Positions 44,737 to 56,074 of a DNA stretch of 64,000 bases are shown in pieces. The translations under genes were made by a program, and so were the position numbers. The stretch lies in assembly GCA_001986395.2 (NCBI GenBank), contig MQVO02000014.1, positions 62,001 to 126,000 of the forward strand. The letters are read 5' to 3'. The stretch's first letter is position 1, and every line of letters starts with the position of its first letter. A model generated the notes under the pieces. It was not told where the DNA came from, ran no database searches, and saw only the letters and a list, made by a program, of their open reading frames with translations. The stretch is from Irpex lacteus. Taxonomy: Eukaryota > Basidiomycota > Agaricomycetes > Polyporales > Irpicaceae.

Positions 44737-46896
44737 CTAATGGTCAAAGACGGTGTTCGAACCTGACCCGGCCTGCACAGACGACTCCGCAATAACACTC
44801 ATCGGCGGATTGCTTGTCTGATTCCGCAGACTAGCATACGACAGCTCTGACCTCAGCTCCCTCGGCGACTTTTCCGAAGCTGTCAGCGGAGGCACAGGCG
44901 AATTCGGGCTTCTCATGCCCTCGGATATCTCATAGCTTGGGGGCGCCACGTCCAAACTGCCGTGCTGGTCGTCATCAGGGTTGTGTACGAGTATAGTAGC
45001 TTCTTGGTGGCTAATGAAGGCCATCGAGGATGTCGGGCTGAGCGTACTGGGATTGAACGTTGACTGAGGCACAGTAGCGAACTGCGCGGACAAAGGCGTC
45101 TGTAAGTCGAATGGTTGTACGCCACCATTTGGCAAGGGCTTTTTGGCCTCATCGGTATCATCGTAGTGCGTAGTATTCCTGCGCAGGTTCCTTTGACGAA
45201 GATAGACGAAGATTGCAGCGAATGTGATGAGCGCGAGGAGGGCGACGCCGCCGATTGTACCGCCTACGATAGCACCGACATGGTTGTTCGATTTCTGTGA
45301 GACTACACGGGGTGCGATGCCAATTGAGTTCGGTCCGTTGGGCATTACCTGGAAGATTCTGAATACAGGAGAAGCATGTGGCTCGGTGAGAGGACTGTCT
45401 TAGATCTAGGCGCGTTAGAAGTAATCAACTCACAGGTATACAGTACTCAGGAACCTGGCGCCAAGCAGGGTTTGGGTTTGGGAGGCGTCTGCCCACCCTT
45501 CGATGCCGCTGATACAGGTCCCATCTGACTGTTTCACAATCAGCGAGCTGGTCTCGACGGTGAAGGTTTGAGTCCCGGCAATGAGACCGAAGGTAAATGT
45601 CGAGTCGCAGGGGATCGTATACGCCTCCGACAAGGATCCAAGCGAGGAAAGGTCAGCTCGAAGCTGCGATCCAGGTATAGCGTCGTCTAGATTAAGAGGA
45701 ATGTGAGAACACGGAATCTGTAGAGTCATCATCACATGAGTACACGAAACACATACGGATGAGCTTTGCTTGGTCCGCGGGGAGATACATGTCCGAATAC
45801 AGTGGATCCACAGTGGCGATGAATCCCTGCGAGTGTGTAAGGCGGTCACTTCCGGAGACCATCACCCACCCGTCCATGGGCACGAACCAATCGGCACCCG
45901 ATGTGGCGTTGCTTGACACGAGAAGCTGAGGGCTAACAGAGTTATCAACCGTCTTCCAGACAAGTTTTGATGGATCGTAAGCTGTGGAATCGGGTTGCAG
46001 CCAGTGGAGAACACCTGCTTCATCCGATTCCCCAGATATCTGCGGTGTCGAAGTACCATTGCCCCGTTGGGTGTCTCGGGGTTGATTGAGAGCCATGCCA
46101 AACGAGAAGTTGAGGGCGGTTGGGTGCTGCGCAAGCCATTGGCCAAATGGCGAGTCCCCGAATTGGGGTGTGTAGATGGACTGATTGGAGGAAGAAGTGG
46201 TTTGTTTTGCGGTCCCGAGACCTATCATCCCGGACAGTCCCTTCCCAACCTGTGCACGAGACGCCTGGCCAATTGAACTATCATCGGCGTCACCGACGAT
46301 GACAACTGTTAGAGGATCACTCAGTGATAGTAATCGGCGTGAAAGAGAGCCCCTACGAACTAGTCTGATTAGGGTAGTCCCATGCCGAGCCGTTCTGCAA
46401 CGTCAGTTGGCAGTCCTCCTTCACGAAGGACGCGGGCGGAGACTGGCCAAACAACGGTGCCCTGGTAGCAGACGAGGCAAGTGATGATGCATCGGTAGAC
46501 TGTGATCGATTATAACTATACTGTCATATGAGTAAGCCGTCTACGAGAAGGACGCAAACTATTCCTCACAAAGTAGCCCCACTGCAGCCCGTACACTGGG
46601 TCCCAGCGACATATGTCAACGCAGTTGAGGTGGTCATAGTAAACTCGAATTGCTGTTGATTCGAGCCGGGGTTCTGTTTCCCTCAACATCAGAGACAGCC
46701 CCAAAGCATGCAGTAAAAGGCGCACCATCGTTACAGTCGTGACATAACGTCCAAGGCTATCGTACTTTAGGGGGATGTTGACCCTCTGAGGAACGAACAC
46801 GGGATCATCCCTCTTCTGAGAACGGGCACTCATACTCCAGGAAGAGGCAAGCTGAGCGCAGAGGAAAGTACACAGAAGAGACTGCGTTGGTCTCAT
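44737..46896 (-). CDS. Membrane-anchored pepsin-fold protein lacking catalytic aspartate motifs
   Basis: Six exons (46896-46726, 46673-46570, 46515-46361, 46305-45757, 45686-45434, 45358-44737) total 1854 nt, giving 617 aa. A signal peptide region (MRPTQSLLCTFLCAQLASS) is followed by an A1 aspartic-protease-like ectodomain: LKYDSLGRYVTTVTM, VAGTQCTGCSGATLY, MIGLGTAK, GSQLRADLSS, YTIPCDSTFTFGLIAG and LLGARFLSTVYLIFQ align with the pepsin plan. At the first active site, where DTGSS is expected, the sequence is FTMTTSTALTYV. At the second, where VDTGTT is expected, it is ATVDPLYSDMYLP. The DTG triplets are therefore gone and it should be proteolytically inactive. A transmembrane helix (AIVGGTIGGVALLALITFAA) and a ~180-residue cytoplasmic tail follow. 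It may be a surface receptor or adhesin. Confidence 0.82.
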
Positions 46897-47776
46897 GATT
46901 AACAGAAAGGGTTTTCTGTGTAAAGTGGAAGACAGGCAGCCAACCAGTGCCTAGGGGGATCGTAGCAGTGCTATATACCACGCCGCCGATAGGTCGAGCG
47001 CTGGGCATAGATCACCATCACCTGGACTCAAACAAGTCGGTAATCCTATGCAAGATCTGGACGCTCTGTTAGCATAGTCAAGTGGTACGCTCGATATAAC
47101 GGTCCGTGGTGCTCACCGGGCGTATTAGATAGCGACATGAACGCCTGGCGTCCAGGTCCTTGGCCCGTAGGTGGCGTTTGAAGATGCCAACATATGAGTG
47201 TGTGAGAGGTACGAACTCGTTCAGGCTGTTCTGACCATATTTGCCTGTTGAATTCAATACTTCTCCACATGTGCATGATCACATGCTACAGTATAGCAAA
47301 CTCTCTCCTGAATTGCAACACTAGTACTTTAACTGTATTGATACGTGGTAAGTTCACAAGGTAGGAACATCGAGGAGAGAACCCGTACCTTGTGCGCAGC
47401 TTCCCGACGAATGTAGCGTCCCACTGCGACATCGCTTATCGCTCCGTGCAGGCACACATTTGAGCCTGAGATCACATTGGTGTCCCTCAGGTACTTGGCA
47501 GCAACCTGCAGTCTTCATGCCATTCGCACGCAGAAAAACTCCGTTTTAGACCTCAAGTATGGGCGCGGGCGGTGATAAAGGCTGATATGTCGCAATACTT
47601 CACATCCGTGCCTCACTTGGAAGGCCCGGGATTGCTTCTTGTCGATATAAGTACGTCCGTGCGTCCCGAGCCTGATGGTGGTGGCCAGGACGTACTATCC
47701 GCAAAAGGAAACAGGTGAAATCCTCCGCCGTCGGCCAGCGCCTCGCTCTCATCATTGCATCTTACCGCCACCCACC
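46897..47776. promoter_or_regulatory. Divergent promoter region, pepsin-fold gene / TMA22
   Basis: 880 bp between divergent starts. GATATAAG at about 47644 may serve as a TATA element for TMA22. No gene seen. Confidence 0.4.
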
Positions 47777-48711
47777 ATGTCTGAAGCAGAGTCCTCTACC
47801 GCCAACCAGGCTGTGCCTCCAGTTCAAGTTCACTATTGCGAAGGTGCTCAGCACACTCTTTCATGAATCAAAGTTCCATGCGATCTTACGCGAGACGTTT
47901 GTCTTGGTTCCTGCAATCTCATCTATCTCAGTGTGTACCTTCCCACTCGAGTACTGTGAGTTCGGATCTAGTTTCAAGAAATGCAAGGAAACGCTGCAAA
48001 AGGAAGATCCTGATCTGTATGACAAATACTACTCTGAGGGTATGCCTTTTCCATCTTATCTACTTCGACGAAAGGATTGCTCATCATGGTTTGTTGTCTA
48101 CAGAGGCGCTACAGGCGAAGTTGGGTACATTAAGCTTGGAGGCGCAAGCGAAGCTCGAAAAGGAGGCAGCTAAGAAGGAGGCAAAAGCGGAGGCAAAGGC
48201 TGATGCTGCGCTCAAGAAGAAACTTGTACGTCTCGCGGATTTCATTCCAGTCCTTTACACTCACACATTCGGGGTTCTGCAGGCCTCACAGGTAGGCATT
48301 CGCATCTGGGCGGCTCGCCTGCGTCCGCAGTTCCAACTCACTCCTCATGCTGTGTAGGTTACTATCAAACGAATAGAGCGAAATAAGCGCAAGCACGTCA
48401 CATCGGTGCACGGCTTAGAAGCATTCGGTACGTATCTATAGGTGATCATCACTGTTGAAAGATTTATCTTACGCGCGATATTATACGTAGGTGTTGACCT
48501 CAAGAAGGCTGCTAAACAGTTTGCGCAAAAATTTGCCACCGGCGCATCTGTAACGAAGAACCCGCAAGGCCTGGAAGAAATCATCGTTCAAGGCGATGTG
48601 AGCGGAGAGATCGTCGAACTCATCGAAGAAGGTGCTGGTGTGCTCAAGGGCATACCGATAGATAATGTGGTTGAGGTGGAAGATAAGCCGAAGAAGAAAG
48701 GCGGAGACTAG
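47777..48711 (+). CDS. TMA22: Translation machinery-associated protein 22 (DENR-like)
   Basis: With TMA20/MCT-1, it recycles 40S subunits and supports reinitiation. Six exons (47777-47843, 47932-48039, 48104-48225, 48283-48291, 48358-48427, 48491-48711) total 597 nt, giving 198 aa, the family length. The N-terminal zinc-type motif is VHYCEVCTFPLEYCEF. The middle is a Lys/Glu/Ala-rich coil. The C-terminal SUI1/eIF1 domain contains VTIKRIERNKRKHVTSVHGL, FGVDLKKAAKQFAQKFATGA and EEIIVQGDV. Exon 4 is only 9 nt (A-S-Q) and is required to join the coil to VTIKR. The start has CACC before ATG. Confidence 0.95.
48283..48291 (+). other. 9-nt microexon of TMA22
   Basis: GCCTCACAG between tctgcag and gtaggc encodes A-S-Q in phase. 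Skipping it also keeps frame, so it could be alternatively included. Confidence 0.7.
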
Positions 48712-49548
48712 AGTATCAGCGGTCCGGTTCGTTCGGAGAACGTGTTGGAGGACCATGCGTTATGGTATGTGAATGCATCTCCTTGTGACCTCGTCAGCGA
48801 ATTCAACGCTCATACGACCGTGGAACAGAAATTTGTCACGAGTTGATGTCAATGTAGCATTCCAAGATTAAACTGTACACAGCAAGGTGAACTGTATCAT
48901 CTGTACGGCAAGAATGATGGCGAGAAGAAGATCTCGATGTTGTCAGTGAACTCTCTGTGTGCAGATAGGTACGAATTTCTACGGAGCTCCCTATCCTGAG
49001 TTGATGACTACACGTTCGCGATGATGGAAAGATTCACAACTCAATAACCGTGGGTCTAAACCTGGATGAGTACCCAGTCACAGATACGAGACAGGGATCA
49101 GCCACACGCAAAACGGCGTGTAAACGGCGTAAATTCGAAGAATATGCAATTATGCATGACGCGGTGCGTCTTCAGAAAATAAATACTATCCTACGTGTGA
49201 CCCGAAAATAATCTAACGCTACAATAATCCAGGGAAAGAAGAAACAGCTACAAGCGCGAAATATACAGGGGATGAGAATACAGCGATTAAGTCGGATGCG
49301 TAGAGTAAAAGGGTAAAGCGCTCGTAGATGGTCGTGTGTAGTCCCTGGTGTAGCGGGAGTGAGGGAGTGGACGCGAATATGATTTCGCACTTGCGTTCGA
49401 CGCAAGGTGTACACCAGGTACGGTCGTCTCGTTGGCTAGCCTGTGCCTAGAGGGGTCACACGTGAGGTCAGTTAACACGTCGATTTGCAGTCACGGGATA
49501 ACTCACTTGCTTGCCTAGTCGCCAATTCCATTCCTGAACGACCCCATC
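48712..49548. other. 3' flanks of TMA22 and the small gene
   Basis: No coding sequence, RNA gene or repeat recognised. Confidence 0.4.
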
Positions 49549-49698
49549 TTAACGTCTCTTATCTTCCTTCACAGGCTTCTGTGTGTGACGCGGGACGTTG
49601 AGTGCCTGTGAAGGCTTGAGGGCCGTGCCTATCGTCGAGAACTGCGAAGGCTTAGGGGCGGAGGTGGACGAGTGGAGAGGATTCTCGTAACCGGACAT
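49549..49698 (-). CDS. Possible small protein gene (49 aa)
   Basis: An ATG in a good fungal context (gtcgccATGtc) opens a 49-codon frame, MSGYENPLHSSTSAPKPSQF and onward, ending KPVKEDKRR. It is rich in Ser, Pro and Lys, with no signal peptide and no family I recognise. The upstream region looks like a real promoter: TATAAAAG on the minus strand at 49934-49941 and a long pyrimidine-rich leader of ~200 bp. It could instead be the last exon of a transcript with an unseen upstream exon, or a non-coding RNA gene. Confidence 0.4.
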   Translation of the reverse strand: MSGYENPLHSSTSAPKPSQFSTIGTALKPSQALNVPRHTQKPVKEDKRR

Positions 49699-50591
49699 GG
49701 CGACGGGAGCAATAGGGATAGGCGAAGCTGGCGTTGAAGAATATGATAGGTGTGCAGAACTTGCTGCACAATACGAGAAGTGATGGATTAGGAGGTATGT
49801 GATGAATGAAGTGTAAAGGTGTAAGTTATGGACGAGACCTAGGCTCGTCAAGTAATTGAGTCCAAGCTCGAAGGGGAAATTATGAAGTGGATGAGAGAAG
49901 GTTGGGAAAGGCGAGAGGGGCCCTGGTGGCGTCCTTTTATATCTACCTCTGCAGGTCACGGAGAGTACGACGGGCAATGAGCCCTTTGCACCAAAACGAA
50001 ATATCCGGATCACCCGACGCAAGTTTCGGGTGGCTCTGCGTGCAGAAAGGACGAGGAGGGCCAAAAGGCACTGACGATCACATCCTAATCTCAATTGCTC
50101 CCGGGCACGTCTTGCAGAATATCGCAATCGAGAAACCAATGACTACACTGCACGAGGCGGGCCTTTGCTTGAGACATCACACAAAGGCCTTGTCAATACG
50201 CGAGTGTGGCCCAGGTAATGGTCGAGCTCTGCCACGTGTTCGCATCGAAGGTTAATCGGCGACATGTCCGGGTGACTTCAGACAAAGCAGTGATTGCCAG
50301 AAGCGCTGTCGATTGTGACCACGGTAAATAAGTTGTTGGCACAAAGAAGAAGAAGAGAACGCACATATGCTCCTTTAGGCCCGTCGTTCGGTTTATCACA
50401 ATGGAGCTCCTTTGGCAAATGTTAGGCACCGAAACTCCTTGTGAGTTGAGTTGCCCGAGACGATATACGTCATCCAAAGAGCGGTATCCAAAGGAAATAT
50501 AACGCAGTGCTCGATACATCCCAACGCACACATTCAGTAGTTCACCCAATCATATTATCATAAAATGTTCAAATACAAATTGCCGAAAGGC
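49699..50591. other. Upstream region of the 49-aa gene and 3' flank of MetRS
   Basis: Apart from the TATA box at 49934 and the leader, I see no gene. The open frame at 50193-50549 has no supporting features. Confidence 0.4.
49934..49941 (-). promoter_or_regulatory. TATA box upstream of the 49-aa frame
   Basis: TATAAAAG on the minus strand, in the context agatataaaaggacg, about 240 bp before the ATG at 49698. A strong consensus that implies a transcript starting near 49905. Confidence 0.5.
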
Positions 50592-52627
50592 TCACTTTTT
50601 CGACGAAGGCGTCTCAAACAGCCGTATTCCTCCCGTCACAGTGCCTATCGACCCAGCACCAAGAGAGGCAAACGCAATATTCCGCTGTTCAGGGTCAACG
50701 CCCAGGGCGTTCAACAGTTGCTCCGCTTTCGAGGGAATGAAAGGCTGCAAGAGAATGCCAGAGACGCGCAAGGCTTCCAGAACTGCGGCACGGACTTCAA
50801 CAGTTATTTTCGTGGGCGTTGATGCTGCCCAAGGCTGTGTTTCGGTAAGAAGTTGGTTGCCCTGGAGCAAACTTATTATAATGTTAGAGTCGAGAGTACA
50901 AAACATGTTTTACCTTCTGAAGAGTGCTCATGATATCCTCCAAAGCGTCAGCCACGAGAAGGCCCTGCATTCGTTTTTGAACAAGACTATTGAGACTTGA
51001 GACGGAAGACAGGAGGTCTTCCAGCGTGCTGCCTTCTGGAGCCTGACGAGCGATTTCAGCGATCGATTCTGCCTCTACGCCGACGGTACGCTCTTGAATC
51101 TTCTTCGAAGTGATGCGCAAATACAAGTTCCCCAGGAGTGACATCAATTCGCGCGAGTGCTTCTCCAGCTGCTCGCGGGACCAATCTACCGTGACGATTA
51201 GAAAGAGATATATGGAGCAGCAAAGGAAGAGAAAGACTCGCCTACGTCGTCCTTGAAACGTCCGCCCACTCGTGCTAGGTAGTAGCGAACAACGTCAACG
51301 CCATATTCCTCGAGTGATTGAATTGGATCCACGACATTGCCGATGGATTTCGACATCTTGCGTTGTTCCACAGTCCAGTGAGAGTGCGTCAAGAGCTGAG
51401 TGGTCAGTGGTAAACCGAGAGCTTGCAACATGGCAGGGAAGTATATTGCGTGGAATCTATAGCATGACGCACTGAATCTAACATTTGTTCGATGTCGAAT
51501 ACGCAAGATTGACGTACCGTAGGATGTCTTTACCGATAACTTGGATGTTTGGTGGCCAACCTCTTTCGCGTCCGGCTTCTGCTGAAGGCCAAGGGTATCC
51601 AGAAGCAGATAGGTACACAGTCAACGCGTCGATCCAGACGTAAATGGTATGTGCTGGGTCATTGGGAACAGGCACACCCCAAGTCAGTCGTGAGCTCGGC
51701 CTGGAGACAGACAAATCCTCCATGGGGTTAGAAAGTGTTGTGAGCACTTCCGCGTGATATTGAGAAGGGTAGACGGCGTCTGGATGTTGCTTGAAGTGTT
51801 CTAGCAGACTTTCCTGGAACGCAGGGAGCCTGAACTTGTAGTTTTCCTCCTCCGTCCACTCGACCCTGGATCGCGTCTCAGTGGAGATGTAATAGTCGTC
51901 GGGAGTGTCCGCGGAAGCCGGAAGTTTAGTGACTTCTTTATCCGTGTAGAAGCATTCGTCTGAGACAGCATACCAACCCGCGTGTTTTCCTTTGTAAATG
52001 AGGCCTTTTGCGTCTAATTCTTTCTAGACAAACATTAGCCCGTATAAGTACAGCCACGCCTCGAGTTACTTACCCACAAGTGTTGAACAGCCACATGATG
52101 GGCTTGTTCAGATGTCCTCGAGAATCTAGTATGGCTGATATTGGCTTTGTCTGCGAGAACCTGTTATAACATGTCAGATCGAGTTCTTTCATGACTTGAT
52201 TGTGATTTGCCCACACGGAAGTGCTGTGAAATCTCGTCACAGAAGGTCAAAGGATCCATTCCGCGTGCTTGAGCGGCTTTCTGTATCTTGAGACCGTGCT
52301 CGTCTGTGCCCGTCATGAAATAGACTGGACTATCAGGTTGAGCTATACGTGCATAGCGCGCGAATATATCTGCGATAACTACAGAGTGCAAATGCCCTAT
52401 ATGCGGTACTATGTATGTCATATATAATAGTCAGCCTACGTTTGCGTAGAACCCATAATATGCCGGCTGTACGTACCAGAATTAGGATAGAATATAGGTG
52501 TAGTAATGTAATACGGTTTGTTTCCGGGTGAGGTGGCATTGGTAGACGAATACCGGAGACATGAGAGTTGACGAGACGTCAAGCGACGCTTGGCTACCTT
52601 TAAACCACCATGCAGGACACCCAGCAT
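50592..52627 (-). CDS. MSM1: Mitochondrial methionyl-tRNA synthetase
   Basis: Charges mitochondrial tRNA-Met. Seven exons (52627-52477, 52408-52215, 52160-52074, 52023-51518, 51456-51242, 51185-50914, 50861-50592) total 1695 nt, giving 564 aa. An Arg/Lys-rich presequence (MLGVLHGGLKVAKRRLTSRQ) precedes YYITTPIFYPNSVPHIGHLH, which holds the class I HIGH motif. Then come MTGTDEHGLKIQKAA, WGVPVPNDPAHTIYVWIDAL and the KMSKS loop in WTVEQRKMSKSIGNVVDP, followed by the anticodon-binding helical region. The compact size and lack of C-terminal extensions fit the mitochondrial type. The intron 51241-51186 uses a GC donor (GTAG|gcgagt), needed to keep frame. The first ATG in the frame is at 52627. Confidence 0.95.
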
Positions 52628-52974
52628 CCACGAAATCTTTCTGCTTGCAATTTGAGGTGCCTTCAACAAAGTGGTAGGATCAGTGTCAGTTGCAAGTCGT
52701 AGTGATGCAATCAATGAAGCTCGCTATACTCCGTACATTGAACTTCTTACCCGAGTAAGTAATTTTGTAACGCAGATCAACAGCGAAGGGTTTGTTACTA
52801 CTTTACAATGGCGGCTAATCCGGACTTCTGCAGGGTCGCTGCCACCTCATGCGGTGTAGTTATCCTTACACCTCCCCTACACCAACGCCTACCATCCTCT
52901 GGAAGTATCTCCATTCTGTATTCTAATCATCTGCTCTTTTTGTATTCTGGGACAGTAGCTGGCCTACCGTAGCC
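52628..52974. promoter_or_regulatory. Divergent promoter region, MSM1 / auxilin-like gene
   Basis: 347 bp shared by two divergent housekeeping genes. No TATA box recognised. Confidence 0.45.
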
Positions 52975-55855
52975 ATGTCTGATTCCTTTGCCGATCTCTG
53001 GAATGCCACCGCGCCAAGCAAGCCTACTCAACCTACTCAGGCTCGTACTCTAGGATCTATAACTCCAGCAGCTCAACCACCACGGAAACCGACATATGAC
53101 GCTTTCTCTGCTCTTGCTGCCTCCAGTTCTTCGAGCACGCGGTCCAACACACCATCGTACGTCTCGTCACCACCGCTAACGAAGGCAGGAAGCACCGGAA
53201 GTGTACCGTTGGTCGGAGGCGCGAGGCCCGTTCAGAAGGCAAACAGCAGTGGTGGAGATGCGTTCAGTGACTTGCTTGCCGGAACGATTACGTCGACTTC
53301 GAATGGCGCAAATCTGACCATAGCACAGAGGGCGGCCCTCGCTAACAAGCAGAGGCTGGGACAGCCGACTGTCCCGCAACACAGTCCTGCTGGAAGCAAA
53401 GCTGTGGACTCTGCATGGGCAGGCTTGGATACACTGGGTGCATCTAGTTTCTCTAGCTCCCGAACAACCTCGACCTCTCCCAAGCCGCCGCAGCCGCAAG
53501 AGGACTGGCTCTTTGATTCAGTTCCGGCACCAGCATCCAAATCACCCGCCTCAAAGCCTCAGTCAGCGCAGGAAAAGGACGATTGGGGCTTGGACGATTT
53601 CATCTCTAAACCCGCACCGTCACGACCTTCGCAAACAACCTCCCAATCACAGTCCTTGTGGGATATCGACGAATTCGCATCCCCTTCCCATGTAGACGCA
53701 CGAGGCGTCTCACCCACCCCGCAGAACGGCCGGTCATCGACACCTGGTAGCTTTGACTTTGGAGATCGTGAGGATGGGTTGTTGGATGATCGGTCTGGCG
53801 ATGAAGATGATATCTTGGGGGTTCTGAGCAAGCCAATACAAGCCAAGCCGCCGAAGCCAGCAGTATCTGTACGTGGTTGTGTTTGCTGTATGCTATTCTG
53901 TTTCTCATTCCGAAAAGCCTGCTCCACGTGTGCGGGCAAGCCCATCTCCCCAACCCCCTTCTTCAGCACCTCGCTCGCGCGCTGTATCTCCTCCACCCCA
54001 CATTTTAGGCCAGATAGTTGAGATGGGATTCTCCATTCAGCAAGCTCGTGTCGCACTCGCGGCGACGGAGACAGGTCTGGATGTCCAAGCTGCTCTTGAG
54101 ACGTTACTGTCTAACGGCGCTGGTGCGGATTCACGACCTGCATCTTCACAATCCCGCCGCCCGGCCGAGCAAGAAAGGGGTCTGTTCAGAGATGCAGACG
54201 CCTCGGACGTTGAAGACAGTCATCCTCCCCCTCCGCGTATCCACCCACGTCGGGATAGGACTCGTGAACCTCCTTCACGTAATCAACAAGCCAGCCCCGA
54301 TGATAGCCAGAAGAACATCGAAGATCGAGCGAACGAACTCCTTGCCCAGGCTAGCACGTTCGGTCTAAGTATGTTTAATCGCGCCAACGCTCTGTGGAAG
54401 GAGAGCAAAGAGAAGGTGCAGAAGGCGTACGAGGAGCGTGCTGCGGCAGGCTCATTGCCTGGCTCTTCTTCTGTGCCACGGCAGCGGCCTGATAGAGGTG
54501 ACGCACGGCCGAAATGGGCTCAAGAAGCCCCTGAGCCCTTAGATGAAGGCTGGCACGACGAGCACGGCCCCTCTGGTGGCTTCCGCGACGATCATGACGC
54601 TGAAGTCCTGCCTCCTCATCCTGATGAGCAACCAAGGAAACAGCGCGTAGCAGGAGTCAAAGCGACAGCTCAACCGCCTTCAAGAGAAGCGCCATCTAGC
54701 AGCACTAGGACTGGTGATCTCCTTGGTGGAGATGACGCACCCAAGGTGTATGTCTCGCCATTCAGGAGGAAAACCCCCGGCCGGTCACAAATCTCCACTC
54801 CTGTCGAGAGCAAACCAGCTGCTCCTCGCAAGGCGCCATCTCCTGCACCCCTTGTCCAACGGAAATGTGTATCTGCCTCTCCATCCGAGCTTGCGACCTC
54901 TGCGAAACATAAGGCAACGGGAACTGAAATGTACAAGCTCGGACGATATGCAGAGGCCGAAACTGCGTATTCATACGCCATTGCAGCCCTTCCTGATTCT
55001 CACCTGCTCCTCGTGCCGCTCTACAACAATCGTGCTCTCACTCGCATCAAGACTGGCGACCATTCCGGTGCTGTCGAGGATGCTACGACTGTTCTCAAAC
55101 TCATCGGATCTGGCTACCACCCTGCTCGCGAGGCAAAAGTGACCAAGGAGGAGGAAGGTGCCAGCGTGGACTTGGCTGACGCGTATATCAAGGCTCTGCG
55201 ACGCCGAGCCGAGGCTTACGAAGGCAGAGAGAAGTGGGAGGCCGCGAAGGCTGATTGGGAAACTTTGACCGCTACGGACTTTGCGTCGAAGGCTCGGAGT
55301 GAAGCTGCACAGGCGGCGTCGAGGTGTAGGCGTATGCTGACGATGAACACTGATGGCCCATCTACGACCAGTGCTCCCAAAGCCGCTGCTCCGCCTAAAC
55401 CCAAACCCAGACCGAAGCCTACTCCTTCACGGCCTACACCGCCTTCAGAGGCTCTTAATCGTGTGCGCGAGGCGAACAAGGCAGCTGAGGCGGAGGACCA
55501 AGAGAAGCATGTCCTGAAGGACGCGGTTGACGCCAAGCTGCTGGCGTGGAAAGGCGGCAAGGAGACCAACCTTCGTGCTCTCATTGCTAGTCTTGACACG
55601 GTGCTCTGGCCCGAGCTCGGCTTGCAGAAGGTCGGGATGCACGAGCTTGTGACGCCCTCACAGGTGAAGATCCGCTACACAAAAGCTATTGCGAAGCTAC
55701 ACCCGGATAAGGTATGCTTGCTCAAGTATAAGGGTTGACTCTATTCTAATGGCTTTTCTCAGCTGAACGTAAATAACACAACGCTGGAGCAACGGATGAT
55801 CGCCAATGGTGTTTTTGGGGCGCTGAACGAGGCATGGAACGCTTTCAAGCAATAG
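52975..55855 (+). CDS. Auxilin-like clathrin-uncoating J-protein (Swa2-type)
   Basis: Recruits Hsp70 to clathrin-coated vesicles for uncoating. Three exons (52975-53868, 53918-55711, 55763-55855) total 2781 nt, giving 926 aa. The N-terminal ~300 residues are disordered with clathrin/adaptor-binding acidic-hydrophobic motifs (FADLW, FSDLLAG, DDWGLDDF, LWDIDEF). A UBA domain follows (GQIVEMGFSIQQARVALAAT), then a TPR region (KATGTEMYKLGRYAEAETAY, YNNRALTRIKTGDH). The C-terminal J domain has KIRYTKAIAKLHPDK, with the HPD triplet, and ends FGALNEAWNAFKQ. This order is that of yeast Swa2. The last intron falls right after HPDK. Confidence 0.94.
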
Positions 55856-56074
55856 ACTCTGGGATATTCGGTATTTATGTCATGTAGCCTACTACACACG
55901 CTTGCATCTTCATCTATAGATCGAATGTATTGTTCCAGTCGAATTATACAGCAGTCCGACGTAGCCCTGAATTTCCGATACTCGAACGTTGAGGACCGAC
56001 GGGGGAAAGCGGGTAGGACGTTAATAAAGACGAGATAGACGCAGGGAATTGTTTCTTATGCCGACCAGGAGTAT

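Noticed and set aside
46361..46896. An active aspartic protease
   Set aside because: At both active-site positions the DTG triplet is missing while the surrounding fold landmarks are present.
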